Shown one piece after another: positions 10,228 to 64,000 of a stretch of DNA of 64,000 bases (its first letter is position 1; each line of letters starts with the position of its first letter). The translations under genes were made by a program, and so were the position numbers. This DNA is from Ursus arctos (lineage: Eukaryota > Chordata > Mammalia > Carnivora > Ursidae). The notes under the pieces are model-generated. The model saw only the letters and a program-made list of their open reading frames with translations, ran no database searches and was not told the DNA's origin. The stretch lies in the NCBI RefSeq assembly GCF_023065955.2, contig NW_026622963.1:12779001-12843000 (forward strand). Reading direction: 5' to 3'.

Positions 10228-13200
10228 AAATGTGGGAGAGAAAGGCAAGGTTCAATAAAATACGCTTCTCTTCCTCACATGATTTATTTTGCATGTGAAC
10301 AGATTGCACAAAAATATTGGACATTTCTACTTTTCTGGGAAGTACCTTTATTTGCATATAGAAGAGGAAGAAAATTAGCGATCATCTTACACACATTAGC
10401 AGAATTGTTTCATAGTTTTTTGTTTGGTTATGTTGTGGAGTTTGGTGAGCAAAATACTTTTCAATTTGTAAAATAAAAGTTTAGAAATACTGAGAAGACT
10501 CCTCTTGGTCATGTTGCCTCAGGTATATCAGCACTTGCACAACACTCTCACTGTGGGCGCCACAGGCAGGACGCTTGAATGGGCACCAGGATGATCAGTG
10601 CTGCATTTTCCTGCCTGTGGTTTCACCATGTTTTGTAATCTTGCTGTTGAGCTGCCCTGACAGTTTCTATTTTAAACAGTGATTATTCCTGTCAGTGCCT
10701 GTGCAGAGCTCCCACTTGTTGGCTCTTGGATAGGACGCACCTTCACTCGGCTTGTGTCTGACACTGGGCCACACTCCTTGCAGGTGCCCCCTAAGGGAGG
10801 CTCTGGGTCCCAGTCTGTGCTGGACTCTGACCCCCTGTGTGCGTGGTGCCAGCGCTGCTGCTCCTGCCTCTCAGCTTACCCCCGAGTCCCCAGCTTCTGG
10901 CCTCTGAGTTGGTGGCCCAGTGCTTCATTACTTGCTTGGTGCATCCAGTGCTAACTATGCTACACATACCACTGCCTGCCTCTCCAGGGCTTTGGGGGCA
11001 ACTTTTAGTCCTGTTTGTGAACTGGGTTAGCTGCCCCTGTATCTTACTGATAGTGAGACCCAGCCCAGTCTGGTTCCTGGCCCTTGGAAGCTTAATATTT
11101 ATTAATAGGCGTGTACCTAGTGTAAGAGTTTTAATTTCATTTCTGTTTTTGTGGACAGTAATTTATCTAGGTAAGACCTTGCCTTGATCAAAGGTATGGA
11201 TCTGTGGAACTTGTGCTGGGTTCCTTTGTGAGTATGTGAGACGTGCTGGAGTTAAGTGTTTGATTTGCTAAAGATTTAAATTTAGAGGCTGTATGAAAGA
11301 CGGAAGTAACCAGAATCAGTTTGCTTACTGCTTATGTTTTGAGCTGTTTCTCTTGGTGTTTTTTGGCCATCCTTCTAAATGAGGCCCCTCGTCAAGCTGA
11401 TTACATCGTCTCTAGGTTCGACCTTTATCGGCATTTATTTTCTTTTGCTCATCACTTTTATTCTTTTACACTAGTAGGTGAATGTCCTTTCTTCCAAATA
11501 CATGCAAATGATTTCACCCAAAAGTGTTTTCAAATGTTTTTCGTTTCCAGAACAGTGCTAGGTGAATGGTGCTAGAACAGAAATACAGCTCTATGGTGAT
11601 AGAAGTTTATCCTCTCATCTGCTAAAACAATGAGGCCCCCCTTCCGTGGTTGCTTCCTCACACCTGCACTCACCTCTGTGAAACTCACTTTGTTGACTTC
11701 TTTGTTTGCCTCTGGTCTTTACCCAAGTGGACACAGTGCCTGGTGACGGGGTGGTGATGGTGATTCTGTCCCTGCTCTGGTTGTGGGGCCTCTGAGCCTT
11801 GCTCTGCTCATCTGTTAAGGTGTGGTAGCCCCATATTGAGGGCAGCTGAGGGGACAACTTGTTGAGAAGATGTCAGGGTGAATCTGAGGCTGAGGGGCAG
11901 ACTTTGCCAGGTGAGGGAGAAAGGAGGTCAGCACCTGTGGGGCCTTCAGCATGTTGTGGGCACTGCCTTTCCAGCGGGCAGCTGTGAGGCCCTCCACCCT
12001 AGTGTTGGGAACCCCAGCCTCCTGTCTACACGTACTTGCTTGACCCCTGATGTTCGCCTGTGGGGGCCACCTGAGGTGCATGGGGCATTATCCCTGGGCT
12101 CTAGCTTCAGGTGGGAAATGAAAGGGAGGGGTGCCCTAGTTCGCTGTGCTCGGGAGCCCCACTGGCAGTATTGTTGAGGCGGTGCAAGGGGGATTTATGC
12201 ATTCCAGTGTGCTCTGTGTCACAGCGGGAGAGGGGAGTCTGCAGTGAGATACAGAGTCTTATGGAGGCAAATGCCAGCAAGATATTGAAGACCCTGCCCT
12301 GTACAGACCTGAATCTCCATTCTGCGTGAGTCTCTTCCTGGTAGTGAGCAACCTATGGTTGCTTGACTCCCACCTGAGGTCCCCTGTGTCCCAGGAGTGC
12401 CTCACCTAAGGGTAGGGAATATGGGGCCTGGGAGGAAGAAATAGCCAGCTGGGGTCTCACGGGACTGAGAGTGTTCTAGTGTGTCACAGCACAGCCTTCC
12501 CTCCTCTCCCCTCCATCCCCTTCTCTCCAGTTCGGCCTCCTGGGCATGTGGTCCGCATGCCAGGGTCATGCCATGGACACAGGCTGAGTGAAAGAATAAG
12601 CTGGGTAAGTGGGGCACATAGCATAGTGGGCAGGGTTCCCTAGTTCAGACCACTGACCAGCTCTCGCCTACCAATGGTGAGAATGCTGAGTAGCTATCTG
12701 GAGTGTGGGTATCGCCTGAACCAAGGGGATCCCTGTGAGTGATTCAGGGGTATTTGAACAGTCACTGGAAGAGCAACAAAGTACGTTCAGTATGTCCTTT
12801 GAAATCTTTATTTTAAAAATTGTTAAATTTACGAAGTCAGTTGATGGTTTGTTAAAATGGCAGTTTTATAATTTGACAAGCTGTAGAGCTTGGAGACAGA
12901 CTTGAGGGCTGGGAACTACTGCCAATAGAGACTCAGTCAATGAGGAAGAGCCTGGTTGGACATTGTTTGATGATGTAAACCAAGGAGAGTGCCTTATGTG
13001 CAGTTAGCTTACTGCGAGGGGGTGGGTGTGGGGGCTCACACACCGGAAGTGCCTCATTCTTTGAGAATGAGGTTCGAGTGGTCCACTGGCCTTTGTTTTA
13101 CCCCTAGCCATCTGCTTTTTCTGCACTGAGCCTGTATTGTTTCATGATCAAAAAATACCAGCACATGATGGATTTCAGCAGCCAGTCGGTGCAAGGGCAT

Positions 13201-13239
13201 ATGGACCCTGTTGGGGTAATTCTCAACTCATTCTTAGTT
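10228..13239. other. Non-coding stretch, nothing recognised
   Basis: About 3 kb with no exon or repeat I can name. It contains ordinary mixed sequence and no CpG-dense segment. Confidence 0.55.
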
Positions 13240-13510
13240 CTATGTTAGTTTGCTTGGGCTGCCAGAACAAATACCACAGACCAGGTGGCTTAAGCAACCG
13301 AAATGTATTGTCTCACAGTTAATGGAGGCTGAAAATTTGAGATCAAGGTGTCAGCAGCGTTGGTTCCTTCCAAGGTCTCTCTCCTAGATTTGCAGGTGGC
13401 TGCCTTCTCTCTCTGTTCCCACATGCTCCTCCCTTTGTGCTTGTGGTCACAAGCCATCCTGCTGTGACCAGGCCCCAACTGATGTACATCTCTGTATGTG
13501 TTCATGTAAG
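13240..13510 (+). repeat. Dispersed repeat of the 'TTAGTTTGCTTGGGCTGCC' type
   Basis: Resembles a common mammalian interspersed repeat whose reading is TTAGTTTxCTxGGGCTGCC, ACAAATACCACAGACC, GGTGGCTTAAxCAAC, CTCACAGTTxxGGAGGCT. Further pieces of the same family are at 16955-17030 and 58262-58700. I do not assign a family name. Confidence 0.6.
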
Positions 13511-14186
13511 CTGAATTGGTGAAGACAGAAATGTGATGGAGTTGTTAAACTGTACATTCCCACCTGGCAGCACTGGTAGGGTTGAGCACCATTCCAGGTA
13601 AGTCATTTCATGATGCTTCTGGGCACTGGCATTGTGGAAGCTGCTTACACAGGCTCGTCACTCCTTCAGGTGCAGTGGAGGCTCTGCCCCTCGGGTCATG
13701 CAGTGGCGAGGCAGACGAGGGGTCCTTATCTTGGGTATACAACACAGGCTTTGTGGGGGCTGGCAGCAGCATGCGCAGTGAGCAGGGAAGGGGACCAGAG
13801 ACCATGAGGCAGATGTCACGCTGGGAGGAAACCCCAGTGGGCCTGAGGGGACAAGGTAGGAAGGGGCAAGTTCCTGTGGCCAGGTTGTCGCAGAGTGGTT
13901 GCAGTGAGCATGGACTTCGTTTCTTGGGCGGTGTGATGCCCACGATGAGCATAGGGTTTGTTGGTGGCAGTTCGAGATGGAGAAAAGTAAATGGACTTAA
14001 AAGAAATCCTGAAGGTAGAATTGTGAGGTGTCAAAAAACAAGTCCGGACAGAGACTTTGGAGACTTGGACCCAGAGCTGAGTATTCCCAACTTTCCTTAA
14101 TGTGGTTGAGGCAGAGGCGATGCCGAAACGCATTTGTGGAAAATGCACAGGATGGAGAGACATGGGAGTGTTTGTGGGGCCCTGGG

Positions 14187-14188
<2 letters not shown>
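13511..14188. other. Non-coding stretch
   Basis: GC-richer segment with a 172-codon chance frame (13582-14100, +) that has no recognisable motif and no splice-site or conservation support. Confidence 0.5.

Positions 14189-14240
<52 letters not shown>
14189..14240. repeat. (TG)n microsatellite, about 25 units
   Basis: Uninterrupted TG run of about 52 nt. It produces long artificial frames of Cys-Val / Thr-His on the two strands that should be ignored. Confidence 0.98.
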
Positions 14241-14575
14241 CGTGGCAACTGCAGGGCTCCACATGGCAGAGTGTTTGCTGGGGAATGTTTATGACCGAAA
14301 AAAATGAAATACGAAAATGTGACAAATGGGGAAGAACAGCAGTGACCTACAGCCCGGCCTTGGCCAGTGGTCCACAGAAAGCTAAAAACGTGCTGCACAA
14401 AGATGTTCAACAACTTGAACATTTCTACGGAAGCTGGAAGAAAAAAGCAGCTTACAAAACAGCATGTATCATATTATCTTCTTTTTGTTGGGGGGTGGGG
14501 AGATTATGGTGTTTTTTTTTTCCTTTTCCACATTTTCTGATTTATATACAGTAAATAGTGCTGTTTTTTTGCTCT

Positions 14576-14990
14576 TGATTTTTAAAAATTGTAACATCGA
14601 ATGTACCATTTTGAACATTTTTAAGTGTACAGTTAGCTCAGTGACATCGAGTGCATTCACAGTGTTGTACAACCATCTCCACTGTCCTCTCCAGAATTTT
14701 TCCCATCTTCCCAGATGGGAACTTTCTACCTGTTAAACACAAACTCCCCATTTCCAACCCCCGACAACCACGATTCTGCATTCTCTCTCTGACTCAGACT
14801 ACTCAGGTACCTAACCCAGGTGTAATCATGCATTATTTGTCCTTTGGTGACTGGTTTATTTCACTCGGCATGATGTGCTCAGGGTTCATCCATGTTGTAG
14901 CCTGTGCGAAAATTCCCTTCCTTGTTAATTATATCTCATCGTGTATATGTACCACACAAATATTGCTATTTTTATATAGAAAAGTGTCCT
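14576..14990 (-). mobile_element. Old LINE-1 3' fragment, antisense
   Basis: Reverse of an L1 3' UTR (TTTAAGTGTACAGTTAGCTCAGTG, CATTCACAGTGTTGTACAACCATC, TTCACTCGGCATGATG, TTCATCCATGTTGTAGC). Boundaries approximate. Sequence 14991-15600 to its right shows nothing recognisable. Confidence 0.75.
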
Positions 14991-15600
14991 TAAATACTGA
15001 TTTGGATTAAGTCGAGCATTTATCTTTTTCCTTGGATGTGACCTAAGTGTTTCCCTAACCCTGTCTGTGAGCCTCCTGCACTGCCTCTTCCCCCACTGAA
15101 GGTGGCCTCTCTTGAGCAGAGGAGAGGGAGGAAGAAGAGTCCTATGCGTGTTGGGCAGGAGGCCAAGGTTGGTCCCATGGGCAGTGTGGCTGTCCCAGGT
15201 GGTGGGCCTGACCCGTTTTCTCATTGACCAATGGCACCGGTGGCGTGAGGTCGTGGAAGGACTGCGGGAGCTCCCACGCCTCTCCTGGCACAGCATGGTT
15301 TCTGGCCATGCAGAGGGCCAAAAGTGGCACTCAGGGCTGGATCCATAGGAAGCATGTCATTTGGCAGCCTGGTGCCTTGGAAGCCATCACCGCTCTGCAG
15401 GGCAGTGGCCAGGGCGACGACCAGCCCTTGCTACTCAGTGCTTTGCTCTCCTGGGCGTCTTCTTTCATAAGTATGCGGAACAGGAAGTCCTGATGATGGA
15501 AGTTTTTAAAAGGCCATTTTCCTTGTTTACAAAAGGACCAGATATTTTGAAAAATTATCTGCTACATTTTATATTTATAGTTAGAAACATACAGAGTAGA

Positions 15601-16069
15601 TCTGTTGTCGAGAGGAGTTTTGCGTAAATGCCAGTTAGGCCCACTAGGTCCCGGTAGTCAGTTCCCCTGTGTTCTGGCTGATTTCCTGTCAAGGACAGAA
15701 TTGTTGCTGTCACCAGTGCACTTGTGGATTTACTTCTCCTTTCAGTCCTGTTGGTGTTGGCTTGGTGCAGTCTGAAGCTCTCTCTTACCAGATGCATCCA
15801 CACTGAGCATTGGTCTGTCTCCTTGGTGAATGACCTTCTGTCACTCTGCGGTCCACCTCATTATCCCTGGTAGTTTTCTTGCTCTGAAGTTGACTACTCG
15901 CGTGGCCATTCCAGCTTCCTTTGGACCGGTGCTTGCACAGTTTGTCTTTTCCCCTTTTACTTTCAACATATATCATTATAGTCGAGGTGAGTTTCTTATA
16001 GCTGGGATATAGTTAAGTCAGGACTTTTTCATCCTTTTGACAATCTCTGGCTTTTAGTGTGTTTAGACT
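15601..16069 (-). mobile_element. Old LINE-1 ORF2-region fragment, antisense, later interrupted
   Basis: Degraded L1 ORF2 region reading towards the endonuclease end (GTTTCTTATAGCTGGGATATAG, CTCTGGCTTTTAGTG). It appears to continue at 16851-16905 (TTTAGACTATTCATG..., AATAATTACTGGCATGTTTGG), which implies that 16070-16849 was inserted into it. Confidence 0.6.
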
Positions 16070-16849
16070 TTTTTTTTTTTTTTAAAGTTTCCTCTTCTTC
16101 TGGGATCCCAATTATTCTAATATTGTTTCAATTTATGATACCACTTATTGCTCAGATTCTCCTCTTGTGATCCAGTAGTTGTTTTTCTCTTTTTCTCAGC
16201 TCCTTTATTCTCCATCATTTGGTCTTCCATTACATTGATTCTCTCTTCTGCCCCATTTATCCTAGCAGTTGGAGCCTCCATTTATTATTGCATCTCATTA
16301 ATAGCCTTTTTTTATTTCAACTTGGTTAGATTTCAGGTCTTTTATTTCTCCAGAAAGGGATTCTCTGGTGTCTTCTATGCTCTTTTCAAGCCCTGCTAGC
16401 ATCTTTATTATCGTTACTCGGAACTCTAGTTCCAACACCTTACTTACATCCATACTGATTTAGGTCCCTGGCAGTCAGTACTGCCTCTTGTTGTCTTTTT
16501 TGAGCTGAGTTTTTCTGTCTTGTGATTCTTGTGGAAAGTGGTCGCTTTTCTACTTGTAGAGTTGCAGCTATTCTTTTCTTAGTTCTCAGTTCTTAGCCCT
16601 TCAGTTGAGTTCACAGGTGTTCAGAATGATTTGATAGCTGTCTAGCTGAATTCTTGGGAACAGACGTAACGAAGGCCTCCTGCTCCTCTGCCATCTTGGA
16701 CTATCTTTTTTTTAAGTTTTATTTACTTATTTCTTTATTTAGAGAGAGAGAGTGAGCAGGGGTAGGGGTAGAGAGAGAAGAAGAGAGAATCTCAAGCGGA
16801 CTCCCTGCTGAGCGTGGAGCCGGATCCCACTGAGGCACTCAGGCACCCC
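16070..16849 (-). mobile_element. Composite insertion: ORF1-only LINE-1 plus SINE inside an older L1
   Basis: Flanked by a perfect 10-bp repeat TGTTTAGACT (16060-16069 and 16850-16859). On the minus strand: SINE (16706-16849), then an L1 5' end (GGCAGAGGAGCAGG near 16680-16697), then ORF1 coiled-coil-region sequence, then a poly-A tail (T17 at 16070-16083 and on). No ORF2 is present, so it is either a prematurely polyadenylated or internally deleted L1, or a half-LINE type element. Confidence 0.6.
16706..16849 (-). mobile_element. Carnivore SINE, antisense
   Basis: T-run, AAGTTTTATTTACTTATTTC, then AGAGAGAGAG..., CTCCCTGCTGAGCGTGGAGCC, and an end CAGGCACCCC. It abuts the 5' end of the ORF1-only L1. 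Its own target duplication is short and unclear (GACTAT). Confidence 0.85.
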
Positions 16850-16907
16850 TGTTTAGACTATTCATGATCAAATAATTACTGGCATGTTTGGATATCACAC
16901 ACACACA

Positions 16908-17930
16908 TTTTTTTTTTTTTTTTTTTGTCTTATGAACAGTAGAAATTTATTTCTCACAGTTCTGGAGGCTCAGAAGTCTGAGATTAGGGTGTCACGGTCC
17001 CAGTATTGTCTTGTTTGGTGAGGGTCTGTATTTTCTGATTTTTAATAAGAAATATGTATTTGGGCTTTATCTGTTTCTGACAGAGAGCTCCTAAAACCCT
17101 TACAGTTTCTTAAGTGGTAAGGAAGATATTGATACTCATAACAAACCCCTTTCAACCACACCTGAGTTTATGGTAATGAGGTGACTTTTGGAACGCCCCT
17201 TAAGAAGGGGGCTGGTTGTCAGACCCAGCATTTGATTAGAGGGTTGGAACTTTCAATCCCACCTTCCTGACCTTGGAGGTTAAATCCTTTGCCAATGGCC
17301 AGTGATTTAATCAGTCATTCATGCTCATGTAAGGAAGCCCACAACAGGGTTCAGAGAATTTCTGGATTGATGAAATACATGGACGTTTGGGAATACTGTA
17401 GAGCACTCACAAGGGCACAGAAGTTCAGCACCCTTTCCCCATAACTTGCTCTGTGCCTGTCTTCCATCTGGCTTTTCCTGAGCTACATCATTTATAATAA
17501 ACTGGTAATCTAGTCAGTAGAACATTTTCCTGAGTTCTGTGAGCCACTCTGGCAAATTAATGAAACCCAAGGAGAGGGTTTTATTGTGGGAACCTCTAAT
17601 TTATGGCTGGTTGGTCCAAAGCACAGATGACAACCTGGACTTTGGGTTGGTATCTGAAGTGGAGGAGGGGGCAGCCTTGTAGTACTGAGTCCTTAACTTG
17701 TGGGATCTGATGCTATCTGCAGGTAGATAGTGTCAGAATTAAGCTGAATTGTAGGACACCCAGTTGGTATTCAAGAATTACTTGGTGGTGTGGGGAAAAA
17801 AGCCACACAGTGGAATTGGTCGCAGAATCAGAGGACCCTTTTCCAGGTTGCAGACACCAACTTCTCATTATGTCCTTAAATAGCAGAAAGAGGATCCCTG
17901 TGTTTTTCATTGGTCTGCTTCCTTTTCCTG
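16908..17930. repeat. T-run, dispersed repeat piece and LTR-like ancient repeat
   Basis: T18 at 16909-16926 is followed by about 80 nt of the 'CTCACAGTTCTGGAGGCT' repeat. From about 17080 to 17860 is sequence recurrent in mammalian genomes (TTTATAATAAACTGGTAATCTAG, GAGTTCTGTGAGCCACTCTGG, GATAGTGTCAGAATTAAG, TGTAGGACACCCAG), probably an old LTR or similar repeat. Family not assigned. Confidence 0.45.
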
Positions 17931-19700
17931 CCTTCTGTTAGGTTGTCTGAACATTTTTAGTATTCCATTTTAATTTATCGTGTATGATCTTTTCATAAGT
18001 TATATTGCTTTTTATAGTTTTTTTTTTAATTGGTTGCCCTGGGGATTATAAAGGACACGCTTAACTTTTCAGTTTACTTCAAATCAATATTTCACTAGTT
18101 CAAGTGGAATATAGGAAATTTACACCATGTTAGGTCCTTTTGCCTCCCCTCTAATGTCGTAGTTCTCTTACATATTACATTTATAGTTAGCAAAACCCCG
18201 TTAGACAGTGTTTTAATTTTTGCTTTCAAACCCTAAAGAGCTGTGGAGGAAATAGTCTATTCTCTCTGCTACCTGTTTACCCTTTGGATTGCTTTTGCTT
18301 TGTTCTGTGTCCCAAGTCCTTCTGATATTCCTTCCCTTTTATTTGTTCCCTTATTTCATCTTCATTCCTGAAGGATATTTCACTTGATGTAGGATTCTGT
18401 GTTGACACTCCTTTCAGACTTAAAAAGTGTCATTCTACTTTCTCAGGTCTCCTTGGTTTCTGAGGAGAAATCCACAGGCATTCAAATTGTTGTTCTGTAG
18501 GTAATAAAGCATTTTTTCTCTGTTTCCGAGATATTTTTTCTTTTTCTTTTTTTCACCATTAAATTTTTTTTAAAAAATGTGAGTACAGTTGATACACAAT
18601 TTTGCACTAGATTTCAGGTGTACAGCTTACTGATTTGACATGTTTTTACATTATTCTGTGTTTGCCACAAGTATAGCTACCCTCTCTCCTGATACATCTC
18701 TAGTACGGTATTATTGACTATCCCTTATGCTGTGCCTTGTATTCCTGTGACTTACTCATTCAAGGTATTTTTTTTTTCTTTGCTTTAGTTTATAACAGTT
18801 TGACTATGATGCGTCTGGTATGGATTTCTGTAGGTTTATCCTATTTGGGATCCATTAAGCTTCTTGAATTCATATACCAGTGTTCTGCCAAATGTAGGAG
18901 GTTTTTGGCCATTGTTTTCACCCACTTTCTGCACCCTTTGCACTCTCATGACACAAATATTAGACCATTTCTCTTGTACCAAAGGTCCCTTGAGTCTCCT
19001 AATTTTTTTAACCTTTTTTCTGTTTTTCAGATTAGATAATTTCTTTCTTTTTTTTTTTTTAAGATTTTTATTCATTTATTTGACAGAGATAGAGACAGCC
19101 AGCGAGAGAGGGAACACAAGCAGGAGGAGTGGGAGAGGAAGAAGCAGGGTCATAGTGGAGGAGCCTGATGTGGCGCTCGATCCCATAACGCCAGGATCAT
19201 GCCCTGAGCCAAAGGCAGACGCTTAACGACTGCGCCACCCAGGCGCCCCTCAGATTAGAGAATTTCTGTTGTTCTAAGTTCACTTAATCTTTCCTTTGCT
19301 CTTGAGCTCATGTGGGGGGGGGGGTTAAATTTTTAGTATGGTATTTTTTAGTTTTAAAATTTCTAGAATTTTTATTTGGTTCTTTATATGGTATCTTTGT
19401 TTTCCTGGCTTTCAATTTTTTTCTTCCAGTTTGGGAGTGTTATCATTGTTTGTTAGAGCATTTTCGTAGTCATTGCTTTAAACTCTGGTACATAATTGTA
19501 ATATCTGTGTTCTTTCATTGTCAGTATCTGTTAATCATCTTGTCCTATAGGAGTTAAGACATTCCTAGTTCTTTGTGCGCTGAGTAGTTTGGGCTGCAAC
19601 TGGACATTTTGGATATTATGAAATGGGGCTCTGGGTCTAAGTCGTAGGAGAATGCTGATTTTTTATTTTAGCAGGTAAGCCACCTGGTTCAATTTAGACT
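17931..19700 (-). mobile_element. Degenerate ancient LINE-like sequence, antisense
   Basis: AT-rich, with L1-type reversed phrases (TTTCTGAGGAGAAATCC, ATTTCAGGTGTACAGCTTACTGATT, GTTTGACTATGATGCGTCTGG). It is interrupted by a younger SINE at 19045-19250. No coding capacity. Limits are approximate. Confidence 0.5.
19045..19250 (-). mobile_element. Carnivore tRNA-Lys SINE, antisense
   Basis: Poly-T head, AAGATTTTTATTCATTTATTTGACAG, end CACCCAGGCGCCCC. Target duplication CAGATTAGAtAATTTCT at 19028-19044 and CAGATTAGAgAATTTCT at 19251-19267 (one mismatch). Confidence 0.95.
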
Positions 19701-20941
19701 GTGGTTTTAACCTGCCTTCTCTGGGGTATGATTCAGTGTCAGTTCTGTTCTCAGAGCCTCCGAAGTGCCATTTGGATCTGTCCCATGAGTGTCTCCTGTG
19801 GCCATCTGGGAGCTGCCTGTGGTCTCAGGGATTGGGGTGTGAGAGGATCAGATTCATACACATCCAGCTTGGGGGTGGGCCCAGAGTTCGTGAGCAACTT
19901 TATGGGCTTGCTCTTCTGAGATTCTTCCTCTCCACACTGTCCCTGGGGCTTTCCGGTGCCCTGGGGTTCCCTTTTTGGTTCTTCAGCCAGTAGTTGGGGG
20001 TTTAGTAACTCGCTCCACCATGTACTTCTACACCCGCACCTTGTCTGGCGCCCAATGTTGGGAGGAGCAACTGGGTGCTTCTTCCATTTAGTGTTCTCAC
20101 CAGCCTGCCTGCTGCTCTTTTCTTCTCACAACACACGTGTCCTGTCTGGGGTCAGAGCTTCTTGGTGTGCTGCATCTGGGGATGGAGCTACTACTCCCTG
20201 TATCTCATCTAGGATCCGAGCAACATTCAGCAGGAGGCAGGCTGGTGTGTGCTGTTTCCTCTCCCCTGGAGCAGGCACAGATGTGTTTAGATGACATTCA
20301 CCTCCATTTCTGTGCTTCCCTGCACTGGCCTTGGAGTTCGTGCTTTCAGTCCTTTGCTAACAGCCCCCTCCCTCTTTCATGTTGTCTCTTGGCCCTCACC
20401 TTAGTAGTCTCTACAGGCTGTCCCTGGAGGAAAGGCTCTGACCTTTTCCATCTCTATCCTTAGTGTGTAACCTTGCTTAGAGGAACCACCTGGGAAGTGT
20501 CTGTATGCAGGGAAGCACTGTTGCCCCCTTGGAGGCTGTGCTGGCTTCCTTGGGGCAGACATAGTATAGAAGAGGACATTCCCTCCTCTGGCCCCGTCAG
20601 ACCCTGGGGGTCTGGGGGCAATCAGACCCTCCCAGAGAACCTACCAGGGACAATGGCTCCAAGGTGGGAAGGGTAACAGGAAGTAACAGTATGTGTGGTG
20701 GTCCACGTACCCTGCATTGTGACACTCCTGGAGGCCAGGAGAGGCTACCTCATGAGTCCTTTGCCAGCAAGCCCTAGGAGAGATGCCAGACACTAGGGGT
20801 TGGCCATGATCACCTCAGCCATCCCCATCACCCTCAAGAGAGGGGTCAGGCGAGTGGGCGTCTGCTTTCTCCACCTTGGAATGATTGTCAGAGTATCTCC
20901 ACCCTTCCTCACAGCACAGGTGGCTTTGTGTTTTGTTTTAG
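19701..20941. other. Non-coding stretch upstream of the first coding exon
   Basis: About 1.2 kb with no recognisable exon. The first 200 nt or so may continue the ancient repeat to the left. It ends in the acceptor of the start-codon exon. No promoter elements or CpG island were seen, which fits an intron separating a distant 5' UTR exon. Confidence 0.55.

Positions 20942-64000
<43,059 letters not shown>

Noticed and set aside
13816..14554. Long overlapping frames on both strands across the TG repeat
   Set aside because: Their length is created by the stop-free dinucleotide repeat (Thr-His or Cys-Val runs).

Overview
The window is nuclear DNA from a mammal, most likely an arctoid carnivoran (bear- or pinniped-like). 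It carries at least 13 copies of the tRNA-Lys-derived carnivore SINE, with the typical 'GGGCGCCTGGGTGGCGCAGTCG' type head and a (T)n / 'AAGATTTTATTTATTTATT' type tail in reverse. The younger copies do not look like the dog SINEC_Cf or the felid subfamily. Several LINE-1 insertions are also present, one of them close to full length. This taxonomic call rests on recognising repeats from memory and is an inference.

The only gene I can support is CYFIP1 (cytoplasmic FMR1-interacting protein 1, Sra-1) on the + strand. Twenty-two constitutive coding exons, from the start codon at 20948 to a donor at 60769, encode residues 1-892 of a protein that is about 1,253 aa in mammals. The exon lengths sum to 2,676 nt with every phase matching. 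The residue numbering puts published functional residues exactly where they belong: Cys179, Arg190, Glu434, Phe626 and Met632 of the Rac1 'A' site; Leu697, Tyr704, Leu841, Phe844 and Trp845 of the WAVE-VCA-holding surface; and Lys725 of the eIF4E-binding stretch. The last about 360 residues lie beyond the right edge. Bases 1-20941 hold no coding exon and no CpG-island promoter, so they are probably the 5' intron or upstream flank of CYFIP1.

The most interesting signal is at 46501-47074. Two homologous, phase-compatible exons (148 and 154 nt) stand in tandem, 272 nt apart. The second is the known CYFIP1 exon (residues 559-610). The first is a diverged copy with an open frame, a good acceptor and branch point, and an identical donor hexamer. 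Using both or neither gives an early stop, which I verified in the sequence, so the arrangement has the logic of mutually exclusive exons. The alternative segment ends 16 residues before the Rac1-contacting Phe626, so the swap could retune Rac1 control of the WAVE complex. The exon just upstream has weak splice sites, and the exon just downstream is preceded by a strong decoy acceptor that would introduce a stop, making 45.6-48.3 kb a likely splice-regulation hub.

Layout: 1-20.9 kb is repeat-rich non-coding DNA (near-full-length antisense L1 at 2363-8812, with older L1 pieces on both sides). From 20.9 to 37.9 kb are coding exons 1-12. From 37.9 to 44.2 kb is a large intron made mostly of nested antisense L1. 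From 44.2 to 54.9 kb are exons 13-21, including the alternative pair. The interval 54.9-60.7 kb is a large intron, followed by exon 22. From 60.8 to 64 kb is intron again. SINEs are strongly biased to the antisense strand of the gene (10 of 13).
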